The notes under the pieces: model-generated
What the model saw: only the letters and a program-made list of their open reading frames with translations
The model's database searches: none
Told to the model about the DNA's origin: nothing
Program-made: the position numbers and the translations under genes
Shown here: positions 1 to 7,919 of the stretch, in pieces
Numbering within the stretch: position 1 is the stretch's first letter
Layout: every line of letters starts with the position of its first letter
Source: Eudoraea sp.
Lineage (GTDB): Bacteria > Bacteroidota > Bacteroidia > Flavobacteriales > Flavobacteriaceae
NCBI GenBank assembly: GCA_013042125.1
Contig: JABDQS010000167.1
Location: forward strand, 1 to 10,374
Reading direction: 5' to 3'
DNA length: 10,374 nt

Positions 1-96
1 GAAGCTACCTTAAAACTCTCGGAATCACCAAATGCCAAAGTAGTTGTGGTGGGCTCCGGAGACTCAGGCTTGCCTTTGATATTGGGAAATAATTAG
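1..96 (+). CDS. C-terminal end of a probable prohibitin/SPFH (band 7) family protein, partial
   Basis: Frame 1 is open from the window edge to a TAG at 94-96 and gives the last 31 residues of a protein. The tail contains PNAKVVVVGSGDSG followed by LPLILGNN. As I remember them, the C-termini of Bacteroidota prohibitin-like membrane-anchored SPFH proteins end in a similar way, with a PNAK-V-V-I-G stretch and a final GLPLILGN. Only the tail is visible, so the assignment rests on that resemblance, and no domain or membrane segment can be checked. The gene lies 49 nt upstream of the his leader ORF with no terminator hairpin between them. Readthrough from it into the his attenuator is therefore possible. 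Confidence 0.55.
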   Translation, partial: EATLKLSESPNAKVVVVGSGDSGLPLILGNN

Positions 97-108
97 TAAG
101 CGTAAATT

Positions 109-138
109 TTTGTAGATTGAAAATAAATTTTACATTTG
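109..138 (+). promoter_or_regulatory. Candidate Bacteroidota-type promoter of the his operon
   Basis: TACATTTG at 131-138 matches the Bacteroidota -7 consensus TAnnTTTG exactly. A TTTG at 109-112 lies 18 nt upstream, close to the usual spacing of the -33 element. Transcription would then start at about 143-147, at or beside the ATG of the leader ORF (146). A weaker alternative is TAAATTTT at 103-110 (7 of 8 matches), with TTTG at 75-78 as a distant -33 box. That promoter would start near 117 and leave a normal short leader before the ATG. The choice between the two cannot be made from sequence alone. Confidence 0.55.
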
Positions 139-145
139 CTGCTCT

Positions 146-199
146 ATGAGAAACAATAATACACATCATCACTCTGACTCTTGCCCTCAGGCAGGTTAG
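146..199 (+). CDS. hisL: his operon leader peptide, 17 aa with three consecutive His
   Basis: ATG at 146 opens an 18-codon frame ending at TAG 197-199 that encodes MRNNNTHHHSDSCPQAG. The His codons CAT CAT CAC lie at 164-172. The ORF stands between the promoter and a strong intrinsic terminator upstream of hisG. This is the arrangement of enterobacterial HisL, whose run of His codons senses charged tRNA-His through ribosome stalling. The run here is shorter than the seven His of E. coli. The peptide itself probably has no function beyond being translated. The symbol is used by analogy of position and role, because such short peptides show no meaningful homology. No Shine-Dalgarno site is visible, as is common in this phylum. 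Confidence 0.8.
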   Translation: MRNNNTHHHSDSCPQAG

Positions 200-236
200 G
201 AATGTAATGTTGTATTTATACCATATCCGGACCCGT
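180..236 (+). promoter_or_regulatory. Alternative hairpins of the his attenuator (pause stem and antiterminator)
   Basis: Two mutually exclusive pairings can be drawn by hand. Stem 1:2 pairs CTTGCC (180-185) with GGCAGG (190-195) around a CTCA loop, with one G-U pair. Stem 2:3 pairs 191-201 with 226-236 using G-C, A-U and wobble pairs with two mismatches. It would occupy the first six bases of the terminator's 5' arm. A ribosome stalled on the His codons (164-172) would cover roughly to 182-185 and break stem 1:2, which favours stem 2:3 and readthrough. A ribosome reaching the stop at 197-199 would cover strand 2 and allow termination. A further AU-rich pairing is possible between 158-166 and 207-216. 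No energies were calculated. Confidence 0.55.
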
Positions 237-263
237 TTGAGCAATCAAACGGGTTTTGTTTTT
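231..263 (+). terminator. Intrinsic terminator of the his attenuator
   Basis: ACCCGTTTGA (231-240) and TCAAACGGGT (245-254) are perfect inverted repeats around a GCAA tetraloop, followed by the T-rich tract TTTTGTTTTT (254-263). The structure ends 28 nt before the hisG ATG and lies after the His-rich leader ORF, so it can end transcription before the structural genes. It is the strongest terminator-like structure I see in the window. Confidence 0.9.
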
Positions 264-291
264 AGTTCAAAGAATAAAAAGTAAAGCAGAC

Positions 292-1146
292 ATGAAATTA
301 AAGATAGCCATACAGAAATCAGGTCGATTAAATGAAGATTCTCTGAATATTCTCAAAGACTGCGGGATCTCTATCGATAATGGCAAAGATCAGTTAAAGG
401 CCTCATCACGTAATTTTCCTATGGAGGTATTCTATCTCAGAAATGGGGACATTCCTCAATACCTGCGAGATGGGGTTGTAGATATCGCCATAATTGGAGA
501 GAATGTTTTGGTTGAAAAGGGCGAGGACATACAGGTAGTTGAAAAATTGGGATTCTCAAAGTGCCGGGTTTCATTGGCAGTGCCTAAATCTTTCAAATAT
601 ACTTCTATATCGGACCTGCAGGGGATGCGCATAGCAACATCATATCCCAATACTGTGGAGAATTATCTCAAAAGCCAGGGGATTAGTGCTGAGATGCACA
701 TTATTAATGGTTCTGTTGAGATCGCTCCGAACATTGGCTTAGCCGATGCTATTTGTGATATTGTTTCCAGTGGAAGCACCCTGTTTAAGAATAATTTAAA
801 AGAGGTAGAGAAGATACTGACCAGTGAGGCAGTGTTGGCCGTATCCCCTGAAATAGGTTCAGAACAGAAAGAGATTTTAAATCAACTGCAATTCAGGATT
901 CGGTCCGTTCTTGCAGCAAGACAGTCCAAATACGTTTTGATGAACGTACCAAATGACAATCTCGATACTATTATAGAGTTACTGCCAGGGATGAGGAGTC
1001 CAACTGTATTGCCTTTGGCAGAAGAGGGATGGAGTTCTGTACACACCGTCATCAATAAAGATACCTTCTGGGAGGTAATAGACGAATTAAGACAGGCTGG
1101 CGCAGAAGGAATTTTGGTTTGCCCTATTGAAAAAATGCTAATCTAA
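292..1146 (+). CDS. hisG: ATP phosphoribosyltransferase, long form
   Basis: HisG condenses ATP with PRPP to give phosphoribosyl-ATP, the first committed and feedback-inhibited step of histidine synthesis in the cytosol. The protein is 284 aa when started at ATG 292 (MKLKIAIQKSGRL). The HisG signature at residues 143-164 is intact: it starts EIAPNIGLAD and ends in the PRPP-binding SSGSTL. Residues from about 210 to 284 are the ACT-like regulatory domain, including PTVLPL and ILVCPIEKML, so this is the long form that needs no HisZ. The frame extends upstream to a TTG at 256, but that codon lies in the T-tract of the attenuator terminator, so the start at 292 is preferred. It is the first structural gene of the operon, and hisD follows after 7 nt. 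Confidence 0.97.
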   Translation: MKLKIAIQKSGRLNEDSLNILKDCGISIDNGKDQLKASSRNFPMEVFYLRNGDIPQYLRDGVVDIAIIGENVLVEKGEDIQVVEKLGFSKCRVSLAVPKSFKYTSISDLQGMRIATSYPNTVENYLKSQGISAEMHIINGSVEIAPNIGLADAICDIVSSGSTLFKNNLKEVEKILTSEAVLAVSPEIGSEQKEILNQLQFRIRSVLAARQSKYVLMNVPNDNLDTIIELLPGMRSPTVLPLAEEGWSSVHTVINKDTFWEVIDELRQAGAEGILVCPIEKMLI

Positions 1147-1153
1147 GATCCCC

Positions 1154-2449
1154 ATGAATAAGATATATGATCCGAAACGAAACGAATGGGAATCCATACT
1201 CGCCAGACCAACCCAAACGGTTGGAGATATTGAGGCAACAGTAAATACTATTTTCACAGATGTTCAGCAAAAAGGCGATGAGGCACTGAGAACTTATACG
1301 CAAAAGTTTGATGGGGTAGCTGTAAAAGACCTGCAAGTAGGAGAGGACGCCTTTGATGTGGCTGAGGAATCGCTTTCAGAACCTCTGAAGATGGCAATTC
1401 AAAAAGCTTACAAGAATATTAAACGTTTTCACGAAGCTCAAATAACGCCTGCCGTAAGGATTGAAACATCACCGGGAGTAGAATGCTGGCAGGAAAAGCG
1501 ACCCATCCAAAAAGTTGGACTTTATATTCCGGGAGGTACGGCACCCTTGTTCTCAACAATTTTAATGTTGGCTATTCCGGCGAAAATAGCGGGTTGCAAT
1601 GAGATAGTACTCTGCTCGCCTCCGGATAAGAATGGAGGTCTGCCGGCAGTTGTGATATATACGGCAAAGCTTTGCGGAATAACCAGGATTTTTAAAGTGG
1701 GAGGTATACAGGCCATAGCAGCTCTAACTTTTGGTACTCAAAGTATACCGAAAGTTTATAAGATATTTGGTCCGGGGAACCAATATGTTACTGTAGCCAA
1801 GCAGTTGGCAACGAAGTACGGTATTTCAATAGACATGCCAGCCGGACCCAGTGAGTTGCTGGTAATGGCAGATGATTCGGCGGAGCCAAGTTTTGTTGCA
1901 TCCGATCTTTTGAGTCAGGCTGAACACGGAACAGACAGCCAGGTAATTCTCGTATCTACTTCGAAAAAAATGTTGGGGGAAGTGGAGAAAGAAGTAGAGC
2001 TGCAACTAGAGCAACTTCCCAGAAAGGAGATTGCACGAAAAGCGATCGAAAATAGCAAACTTATCTTTGTTTCAACAGATGCAGAAGCTGTTGCATTGAT
2101 CAATGAGTACGGCCCTGAACACTATATTCTCTGTGTAAAGGATGAACAGTTCTATTTGGAAAATACAGCCAATGCAGGTTCAGTTTTTATAGGAAATTAC
2201 ACCCCGGAAAGTGCCGGAGATTATGCTTCCGGAACCAATCATACCTTACCCACTAATGGCTATGCTAAACAGTATAGTGGAGTAAATTTGGACAGCTTTA
2301 TGAAGAGTATCACCTTTCAGAAGATATCTGAAAAAGGCATCCTTTCATTGGGTGAAACCATAGAAATAATGGCAGAAGCAGAAGGATTGGAAGCACACAA
2401 AAATGCGGTTACGCTTCGTTTAAACAAATTAAAGGAAACTGTAAACTAA
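1154..2449 (+). CDS. hisD: Histidinol dehydrogenase
   Basis: HisD oxidises L-histidinol through histidinal to L-histidine with two NAD+, the last two steps of the pathway. It is a zinc-dependent cytosolic homodimer of about 430 aa, and this protein has 431. The family signature IDMPAGPSELLV is present. The zinc ligands expected from the E. coli enzyme map to Q255 and H258 (SQAEHGTDSQ), D356 (GDYASGTNH) and H415 (EAHKNAV). The catalytic Glu-His pair is E322-H323 in YGPEHY. The gene starts 7 nt after hisG and ends 12 nt before hisC, which points to co-transcription. Nothing is truncated or missing. Confidence 0.97.
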   Translation: MNKIYDPKRNEWESILARPTQTVGDIEATVNTIFTDVQQKGDEALRTYTQKFDGVAVKDLQVGEDAFDVAEESLSEPLKMAIQKAYKNIKRFHEAQITPAVRIETSPGVECWQEKRPIQKVGLYIPGGTAPLFSTILMLAIPAKIAGCNEIVLCSPPDKNGGLPAVVIYTAKLCGITRIFKVGGIQAIAALTFGTQSIPKVYKIFGPGNQYVTVAKQLATKYGISIDMPAGPSELLVMADDSAEPSFVASDLLSQAEHGTDSQVILVSTSKKMLGEVEKEVELQLEQLPRKEIARKAIENSKLIFVSTDAEAVALINEYGPEHYILCVKDEQFYLENTANAGSVFIGNYTPESAGDYASGTNHTLPTNGYAKQYSGVNLDSFMKSITFQKISEKGILSLGETIEIMAEAEGLEAHKNAVTLRLNKLKETVN

Positions 2450-2461
2450 TTCGTTGAATCC

Positions 2462-3526
2462 ATGAAAAACGAGAAAGAGATCTTGATTTTTGACTTGAAT
2501 CGGTTGATTCGGGAAAATGTAAGGGCCATGACACCGTATTCTTCGGCCAGGGATGAGTACGTTTCAGATGGTTCTGAGAAGATCTTTATGGATGCCAATG
2601 AGAATCCAAATGAAAATGGTTTAAATCGTTATCCTGATCCGCAACAACGATCCCTGAAATCAGCCTTGGCAGGTATAAAAGGGATTCAGCAAGACCATAT
2701 ATTACTAGGAAATGGCAGTGACGAAGTACTCGACCTGCTTTTCCGTGCCTTTTGCGAGCCATCAAAAGACAATGTCATTACAGTACCACCTACCTATGGT
2801 ATGTACAGTGTTCTGGCATCACTTAATAATATTGAGAACAGGAAGGTCTTATTGACGCCCTCCTTTACATTAGACGTAAAAGGGGTCCTGAATTCGATAG
2901 ATGCCAATACTAAAATGATCTTTCTGTGCTCCCCTAATAATCCTACCGGGAATTGCATTCCTAAAGATCAGATCAAAGAGATATTAGACCATTTCCATGG
3001 TTTGGTAGTGATAGATGAAGCGTACATAGATTTCACAACGAAAGGAAGCTGGTTGGGCGAGCTGGCGAATTATAAGAATCTTGTGGTAACTCAAACCTTC
3101 TCTAAGGCCTATGGAATGGCAGCTGTTCGTTTGGGTTCTTGTTTTGCATCCAGCGAGATCATAAACATATTAAATAAGATAAAGCCTCCATATAATGTCA
3201 ATGAACTAACTCAGATAAAGGCAAAGGAAAGGCTGTTGATGAAAAATGAGGTGGAACACGAAGTTGCCATTATTATTGAAGAACGCAAAAAGCTGGAAAG
3301 AGCCCTGAGAACTATCCCTTTTGTTCAAGAGGTATATCCCAGCGAGGCCAATTTTCTTTTGACCGTAGTTGATGATGCCGGTAAAAGATACAGGCAATTA
3401 TTAGACAGGGGTATTATAGTTAGAAACCGTTCTGGACAACCACTTTGCAAAAACACCCTGCGTTTTACCGTGGGTACTCCGGCTGAAAATGAAAGTTTGA
3501 TAAAGCTGCTAAAAGAAGTAATATGA
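2462..3526 (+). CDS. hisC: Histidinol-phosphate aminotransferase
   Basis: HisC is a PLP-dependent fold type I enzyme that moves an amino group from glutamate to imidazole-acetol phosphate, giving histidinol phosphate. The protein is 354 aa, normal for the family. Visible landmarks are the substrate-end motif MDANENP with [15 protein letters not shown] at 157-164, DEAY at 185-188 contacting the cofactor, and [14 protein letters not shown] with the PLP Schiff-base lysine K215. The C-terminal IIVRNRSG contains the Arg-rich substrate-binding segment. The start at 2462 leaves a few extra residues before the conserved core, and there is no other Met until about residue 22, so it is accepted. The TGA stop overlaps the hisB ATG by 4 nt (ATGA at 3523-3526), which suggests translational coupling. 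Confidence 0.96.
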   Translation: MKNEKEILIFDLNRLIRENVRAMTPYSSARDEYVSDGSEKIFMDANENPNENGLNRYPDPQQRSLKSALAGIKGIQQDHILLGNGSDEVLDLLFRAFCEPSKDNVITVPPTYGMYSVLASLNNIENRKVLLTPSFTLDVKGVLNSIDANTKMIFLCSPNNPTGNCIPKDQIKEILDHFHGLVVIDEAYIDFTTKGSWLGELANYKNLVVTQTFSKAYGMAAVRLGSCFASSEIINILNKIKPPYNVNELTQIKAKERLLMKNEVEHEVAIIIEERKKLERALRTIPFVQEVYPSEANFLLTVVDDAGKRYRQLLDRGIIVRNRSGQPLCKNTLRFTVGTPAENESLIKLLKEVI

Positions 3527-4671
3527 AAACAGTTCAGAAAAAAAAGGTGTTGTTTATAGACCGGGATGGAACTCTTATTAAAGAGCCAGCCGATGAACAG
3601 ATAGATTCCTTCGAAAAATTAATATTTTACCCTGCAATTTTTACTTTTTTAGGTAAAATAGCCAAAGAGCTTTCTTATGAATTGGTAATGGTCACCAATC
3701 AGGATGGCTTGGGAACCGAATCATATCCCGAAGATACTTTTTGGCCGGTACATAATTTTATTATGAATACCATGGAACAAGAAGGGATAGTGTTTGAGGA
3801 GGTATTGATAGATAAAACATATCCGCATGAAAATGCTGAAACTCGTAAGCCGGCAACCGGTCTACTAACCCACTATTTTTCAGAAAAGTATGATCTGAAA
3901 AATTCTTATGTGATAGGGGATAGGTTAACCGATATGGAACTGGCGAAAAACCTGGGAGCAAAAGGTATTCTTATTCAAAATGATCTGGAACTGGGAAGCA
4001 ATGAGATCACCGTAGACCAAAAAGAAGTTCGATCCTTTATAGCTTTAGAAACGAACTCATGGAAAGCGATTTATCAGTATCTGTTAAATGAAAACAGGAT
4101 AGCCTCCCATGCCAGGAATACTAAAGAAACCAAGATCGTCATTCAGCTAAATTTAGATGGTACCGGAAAATCCAAAATTTCAACCGGACTTCCATTTTTT
4201 GACCATATGCTCGATCAGCTGGCGCGTCATGGGCAATTAGACCTGGATATTAATGTTGTAGGAGATCTTGAGGTAGATGAACATCATACTATAGAAGATA
4301 CGGCTATAGCTCTAGGCGAGGTTTTCTATGAAGCCCTGGGCTCAAAATTGGGGATTGAGCGCTATGGTTTTTGTCTCCCTATGGATGATTGCATGGCACA
4401 GGTTGCCATTGATTTTGGAGGCCGTAACTGGTTAGTTTGGGATGCAGATTTTAAGCGGGAAAAAATAGGAGACATGCCTACTGAAATGTTTTATCATTTC
4501 TTCAAATCTTTTACAGATGGAGCCAGGGCAAATCTGAATATTAAAGCGGAGGGAACCAATGAACACCACAAGATAGAAGCAATATTTAAAGCATTTGCAA
4601 AGTCGATCAAAATGGCTGTAAAACGAGATCAGGAAAAAATGATCCTGCCTTCTACCAAAGGCATGTTATAA
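3523..4671 (+). CDS. hisB: Bifunctional histidinol-phosphatase / imidazoleglycerol-phosphate dehydratase
   Basis: The protein is a two-domain fusion of 382 aa. Residues 1 to about 165 are a HAD-type histidinol phosphatase with nucleophile D13 and acid/base D15 (FIDRDGTLI), motif VTNQDG, R108-K109-P110 and GDRLTD at 132-137. Residues from about 198 are imidazoleglycerol-phosphate dehydratase, with paired metal-binding motifs HHTIED at 254-259 and EHHKIEA at 347-353 and the terminal STKG. It therefore supplies the dehydration step and the later dephosphorylation to histidinol. The E. coli-type zinc loop is altered: [11 protein letters not shown] at 100-110 keeps one His but has no Cys and a shorter loop. 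The gene overlaps hisC by 4 nt and lies 10 nt before hisH. Confidence 0.96.
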   Translation: MKTVQKKKVLFIDRDGTLIKEPADEQIDSFEKLIFYPAIFTFLGKIAKELSYELVMVTNQDGLGTESYPEDTFWPVHNFIMNTMEQEGIVFEEVLIDKTYPHENAETRKPATGLLTHYFSEKYDLKNSYVIGDRLTDMELAKNLGAKGILIQNDLELGSNEITVDQKEVRSFIALETNSWKAIYQYLLNENRIASHARNTKETKIVIQLNLDGTGKSKISTGLPFFDHMLDQLARHGQLDLDINVVGDLEVDEHHTIEDTAIALGEVFYEALGSKLGIERYGFCLPMDDCMAQVAIDFGGRNWLVWDADFKREKIGDMPTEMFYHFFKSFTDGARANLNIKAEGTNEHHKIEAIFKAFAKSIKMAVKRDQEKMILPSTKGML

Positions 4672-4681
4672 GAGAAGAGTA

Positions 4682-5263
4682 ATGAAGATCGTGATCATTG
4701 ACTATGGAGCAGGAAACATTCAAAGCATTCAATTTGCTTTGCAACGTCTTGGCTATACGGCTGTATTAAGTAGTGATAGGAATATCATTAAGGAAGCAGA
4801 CAAAGTTATATTCCCCGGGGTTGGAGAAGCCAGCAGTGCAATGACCAAATTAAAGGAAAGTGGTTTAGATACTTTAATACCTATGCTCAAACAGCCAGTC
4901 TTGGGAATCTGTCTGGGAATGCAACTGATGTGCAGGTATTCGGAAGAAGGAGACACCAATGGCTTGGGGATCTTTGACGTGGATGTGGTTAGATTTTCGA
5001 ACAAAGTAAAGGTGCCACAAATAGGCTGGAATCAGATCACTGACTTAAAAACTCCCCTTTTTAAAGATATTGCGGAGAAGGAATACATTTATTTGGTTCA
5101 CAGTTATTATGCGCCACTTTGTGAGGAGACCATTGCGGTTTCCGATTATGAACTTTTATACAGCAGTGCAATGTGTAAGGATAATTTCTGGGGAGTTCAG
5201 TTCCATCCGGAAAAAAGCAGTGAGGTAGGGGAACGTATACTAAAGAATTTTGTGAACCTCTAA
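4682..5263 (+). CDS. hisH: Imidazole glycerol phosphate synthase, glutaminase subunit
   Basis: HisH is a class I glutamine amidotransferase. It hydrolyses glutamine and passes ammonia through the barrel of HisF, where IGP and AICAR are formed. The protein is 193 aa, slightly below the usual 200. The catalytic triad is visible: nucleophile C77 in GICLGMQLM, and H175 and E177 in FHPEKSSE. The N-terminal IDYGAGNIQS and the oxyanion-region PGVGEA are also typical. The partner gene hisF lies downstream after hisA and the DinB-like gene, so both subunits come from one transcript without being adjacent. There is a 19-nt gap to hisA. Confidence 0.97.
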   Translation: MKIVIIDYGAGNIQSIQFALQRLGYTAVLSSDRNIIKEADKVIFPGVGEASSAMTKLKESGLDTLIPMLKQPVLGICLGMQLMCRYSEEGDTNGLGIFDVDVVRFSNKVKVPQIGWNQITDLKTPLFKDIAEKEYIYLVHSYYAPLCEETIAVSDYELLYSSAMCKDNFWGVQFHPEKSSEVGERILKNFVNL

Positions 5264-5282
5264 ATCATAGAAAACACTAAAA

Positions 5283-6020
5283 ATGAGGATTATTCCTGCC
5301 ATAGATATCATTGAGGGAAGTTGCGTACGACTTTCCAAAGGCGACTATGCTACCAAGAAAATATACAATGAAGACCCCTTAGAAGTTGCCAAAACATTTG
5401 AGGCGCATGGAATTACCCACCTGCATCTGGTAGATCTTGATGGTGCCAAGTCTAAGCATATTGTGAATTACAAGGTTTTAGAACAGATTGCGTCGAAAAC
5501 ATCTTTAAAGATCGATTTTGGCGGAGGTCTTAAATCGGATGAAGATCTTCGTATTGCTTTCAACTCGGGAGCAGAACAAATAACCGGGGGGAGCATTGCT
5601 GTTAAGGACAGCGAAACATTCCTTAGGTGGTTATCTCATTTTGGTGCTGATAAGATCATATTGGGTGCCGATGCGATGGATGAAAAGATTGCTGTTTCAG
5701 GCTGGCAGGAGTCGTCCGGTGAGGAATTGATCCCATTTATTCAACGCTATCAGAAAGAGGGAATTAAATATGTTATCTGTACTGATATTAGTAAAGACGG
5801 AATGCTGGAAGGCCCATCTAAAGTTCTTTACAAAAAGATCCTGCAAAAAACAGCAAAATCTAAAACCGATTTAAGTCTTATTGCCAGCGGTGGCATTGCA
5901 GAATACGAGGATCTGCAGGCTTTGAAAGATCTGGGATGCGAAGGCGCCATTATTGGTAAGGCTATTTATGAGAACAGAATTAGCTTAAAACAGTTGGAAG
6001 AATTTATTTTAGCATCATGA
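5283..6020 (+). CDS. hisA: ProFAR isomerase (phosphoribosylformimino-AICAR ribotide isomerase)
   Basis: HisA is a (beta/alpha)8-barrel that converts ProFAR to PRFAR by an Amadori rearrangement. The 245-aa length is typical. The catalytic aspartates are D8 (PAIDIIEG) and D130 (GADAMD), and T167 begins TDISKDGML at the second active-site strand. The two phosphate-binding elements are [10 protein letters not shown] in the first half and [11 protein letters not shown] in the second, the half-barrel repeat shared with HisF. SGWQE is present and points to HisA rather than HisF. The stop overlaps the start of the DinB-like gene by 4 nt (ATGA, 6017-6020), so the two are probably translationally coupled. 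Confidence 0.97.
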   Translation: MRIIPAIDIIEGSCVRLSKGDYATKKIYNEDPLEVAKTFEAHGITHLHLVDLDGAKSKHIVNYKVLEQIASKTSLKIDFGGGLKSDEDLRIAFNSGAEQITGGSIAVKDSETFLRWLSHFGADKIILGADAMDEKIAVSGWQESSGEELIPFIQRYQKEGIKYVICTDISKDGMLEGPSKVLYKKILQKTAKSKTDLSLIASGGIAEYEDLQALKDLGCEGAIIGKAIYENRISLKQLEEFILAS

Positions 6021-6538
6021 AAGACAACAGATCAGACCTTGCCAAGAACCTTGTGGATAATGCCATTTTCAGAATGGAAGAAAGCCTGAGGATGATCGCC
6101 AAAAGCACGGCCCTCTTAACTGAGGAGGAGCTATGGAAAAAACCAAATAAAGCCTCAAATAGCGTAGGGAATCTCATCATTCATCTGAAAGGCAATATTA
6201 CACAGTATATTCTCGCAGGCTTAGGAAGACAGGAGGACCATCGGCAACGCGATCTGGAATTCTCTGAAACACATAGTCACAATGCAAAAGAACTTAACCA
6301 ACAGTTGAAGGCGGTAGTGGAAGAGGTTAAAACAGTGCTATATGGTATAAAAGATGCAGAAATGACCAAAGTCATTCCTGTGCAGGGCTTTAAATTAAGC
6401 GGGCTTGGGATCATACTACATGTAGTTGAACATTTATCTTACCATACCGGTCAGATCGCCTTTTGGACCAAGATCCTAAAGAATAAAGATCTCGAATTTT
6501 ATAAGGGCTTCGATCTGAATACTAAAAACGAGAAATAA
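6017..6538 (+). CDS. DinB-superfamily protein, DUF1572-like, inside the his operon
   Basis: The protein has 173 aa, is soluble and mostly helical, with no signal peptide. It resembles the DinB/YfiT four-helix-bundle superfamily, DUF1572 branch: [24 protein letters not shown] is followed near the end by [15 protein letters not shown]. Three histidines, H56, H139 and H143, are positioned as the metal triad of this superfamily; H135 is also near. Characterised relatives include thiol transferases and the N-terminal domain of ergothioneine synthase EgtB, but the substrate here is unknown. It is not a known histidine-pathway enzyme. It overlaps hisA by 4 nt and its TAA directly abuts the hisF ATG, so it must be expressed with the pathway. 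A role in histidine metabolism is inferred from this position only. Confidence 0.85.
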   Translation: MKDNRSDLAKNLVDNAIFRMEESLRMIAKSTALLTEEELWKKPNKASNSVGNLIIHLKGNITQYILAGLGRQEDHRQRDLEFSETHSHNAKELNQQLKAVVEEVKTVLYGIKDAEMTKVIPVQGFKLSGLGIILHVVEHLSYHTGQIAFWTKILKNKDLEFYKGFDLNTKNEK

Positions 6539-7294
6539 ATGCTGACCAAAAGGATCATACCTTGTCTTGATATTAAAAATGGGCGCACTGTAAAAGGCAT
6601 TAACTTCGTGGACCTTCGCGATGCCGGGGACCCTGTGGAGTTGGCACAGCGATATGCCCGGGAAGGTGCAGATGAATTGGTCTTTCTTGACATCTCAGCT
6701 ACTGAGGAAGAACGTAAGACCCTTGCTGATTTGGTAAAAAGGGTGGCTGAAAAGGTAAATATCCCCTTTACTGTTGGTGGGGGTATTTCTTCGGTGGAAG
6801 ATGTAAATAAGTTATTATACAATGGGGCAGATAAGATCTCGATAAACTCATCGGCCGTTAAGAATCCGGATCTGATCAATCAACTGGTTGCAAAATTTGG
6901 CTCACAATGCATAGTGGTTGCCATAGATGCCAAAAGAATAGATAACAGCTGGAAGGTACATTTGGTAGGTGGCAAAGTTCCTACAGACATTGATCTCTTC
7001 GAATGGGCCAAAGAGGTGGAAGATAGGGGAGCGGGAGAGATACTTTTTACCTCCATGGATCATGATGGAACAAAGAATGGCTTTGCCAATGAAGCACTTG
7101 CACAACTATCAGAGACCTTGAATATTCCCATTATAGCTTCTGGTGGAGCAGGGAATATGGATCATTTTGCCGATACCTTTACCAAGGGAAAGGCAGACGC
7201 TGCTTTAGCTGCCAGTGTTTTTCATTTTAAAGAAATAGAAATAATAGACCTGAAGAATTACCTGATTGAGCGGAACATCCCAATGAGGGTATAA
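6539..7294 (+). CDS. hisF: Imidazole glycerol phosphate synthase, cyclase subunit
   Basis: HisF is a (beta/alpha)8-barrel that uses ammonia from HisH to turn PRFAR into IGP and AICAR. The 251-aa length is typical. The catalytic acid/base pair sits at the canonical positions, D11 ([11 protein letters not shown]) and D130 (VVAIDAKR). [12 protein letters not shown] and [11 protein letters not shown] are the two phosphate-binding loops, and [13 protein letters not shown] is the HisF-specific strand. The start ATG follows the TAA of the DinB-like gene with no gap, and hisIE follows after 28 nt. No anomaly is seen. Confidence 0.98.
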   Translation: MLTKRIIPCLDIKNGRTVKGINFVDLRDAGDPVELAQRYAREGADELVFLDISATEEERKTLADLVKRVAEKVNIPFTVGGGISSVEDVNKLLYNGADKISINSSAVKNPDLINQLVAKFGSQCIVVAIDAKRIDNSWKVHLVGGKVPTDIDLFEWAKEVEDRGAGEILFTSMDHDGTKNGFANEALAQLSETLNIPIIASGGAGNMDHFADTFTKGKADAALAASVFHFKEIEIIDLKNYLIERNIPMRV

Positions 7295-7322
7295 GATTTA
7301 TAAAGACATTAAAGAACTTACA

Positions 7323-7919
7323 ATGAAAGTAGATTTTAATAAAAATAAAGATGGCCTTGTGCCTACGATCATTCAGGACGCCAACACAAAGAATGTTCTT
7401 ATGCTGGGATATATGGATCAGCAAGCCCTGGATAAAACTTTGGATACAGGGAAGGTCACCTTTTACAGCAGAACAAAAAAGCGACTTTGGACAAAAGGCG
7501 AAGAAAGTGGTCATTTTCTTTCTGTAGAAGAGATAACTGAAGATTGTGATCAGGATACCTTACTTGTCTCTGTAACACCTAAGGGTCCTACCTGTCATAA
7601 AGGATCGGACACCTGCTGGAATACTGAGAACAAAGCCTCTTATGGGTTTTTAACCAGGCTTGAAGGAGTTATTGCCGAAAGACATAGCAATGCTGCCTCT
7701 GATAAAAGTTATGTAGCCTCACTTTTCGAGAAAGGGATCAATAAAATTGCTCAAAAAGTAGGAGAGGAAGCTGTTGAAGTTGTTATTGAGGCCAAGGACA
7801 CAAATGAGGAACGCTTTCTAAATGAGGGTGCCGACCTGCTGTTTCATTATCTGATCTTGTTACGGGCCAAAGGAGTAGTTTTGGATGACGTGGTAAAGGT
7901 ATTAGAGCAGCGTCATTGA
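7323..7919 (+). CDS. hisI: Bifunctional phosphoribosyl-AMP cyclohydrolase / phosphoribosyl-ATP pyrophosphatase
   Basis: The protein (198 aa, also called hisIE) is a fusion that carries out steps two and three: pyrophosphate removal from PR-ATP and opening of the adenine ring of PR-AMP. Residues 1 to about 105 are the cyclohydrolase, with MLGYMDQQAL, FYSRTKKRLWTKGEESG and the zinc cysteines C75, C91 and C98 (CHKGSDTC). Residues from about 112 are the all-alpha pyrophosphatase, with KIAQKVGEEAVEVVIEA and the second acidic helix EGADLLFHYLILL providing Mg2+ ligands. It is the last gene of the operon. No convincing terminator follows it; a 16-bp palindrome covers its stop codon, and the convergent gene ends 35 nt away. 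Confidence 0.97.
   Translation: MKVDFNKNKDGLVPTIIQDANTKNVLMLGYMDQQALDKTLDTGKVTFYSRTKKRLWTKGEESGHFLSVEEITEDCDQDTLLVSVTPKGPTCHKGSDTCWNTENKASYGFLTRLEGVIAERHSNAASDKSYVASLFEKGINKIAQKVGEEAVEVVIEAKDTNEERFLNEGADLLFHYLILLRAKGVVLDDVVKVLEQRH

Noticed and set aside
5..244. 79-aa minus-strand ORF across the his control region
   Set aside because: It overlaps the promoter, leader ORF and terminator, its protein resembles nothing I know, and the plus-strand reading explains the region better.
6499..6879. 126-aa minus-strand ORF antisense to hisF
   Set aside because: It is a long open shadow frame: Ser/Arg-rich, without motifs, and lying under strongly conserved hisF coding sequence.
7227..7514. 95-aa minus-strand ORF spanning the hisF-hisI junction
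   Set aside because: It is antisense to two well-supported genes and its composition (Phe/Ile/Cys-rich) is typical of a shadow frame.
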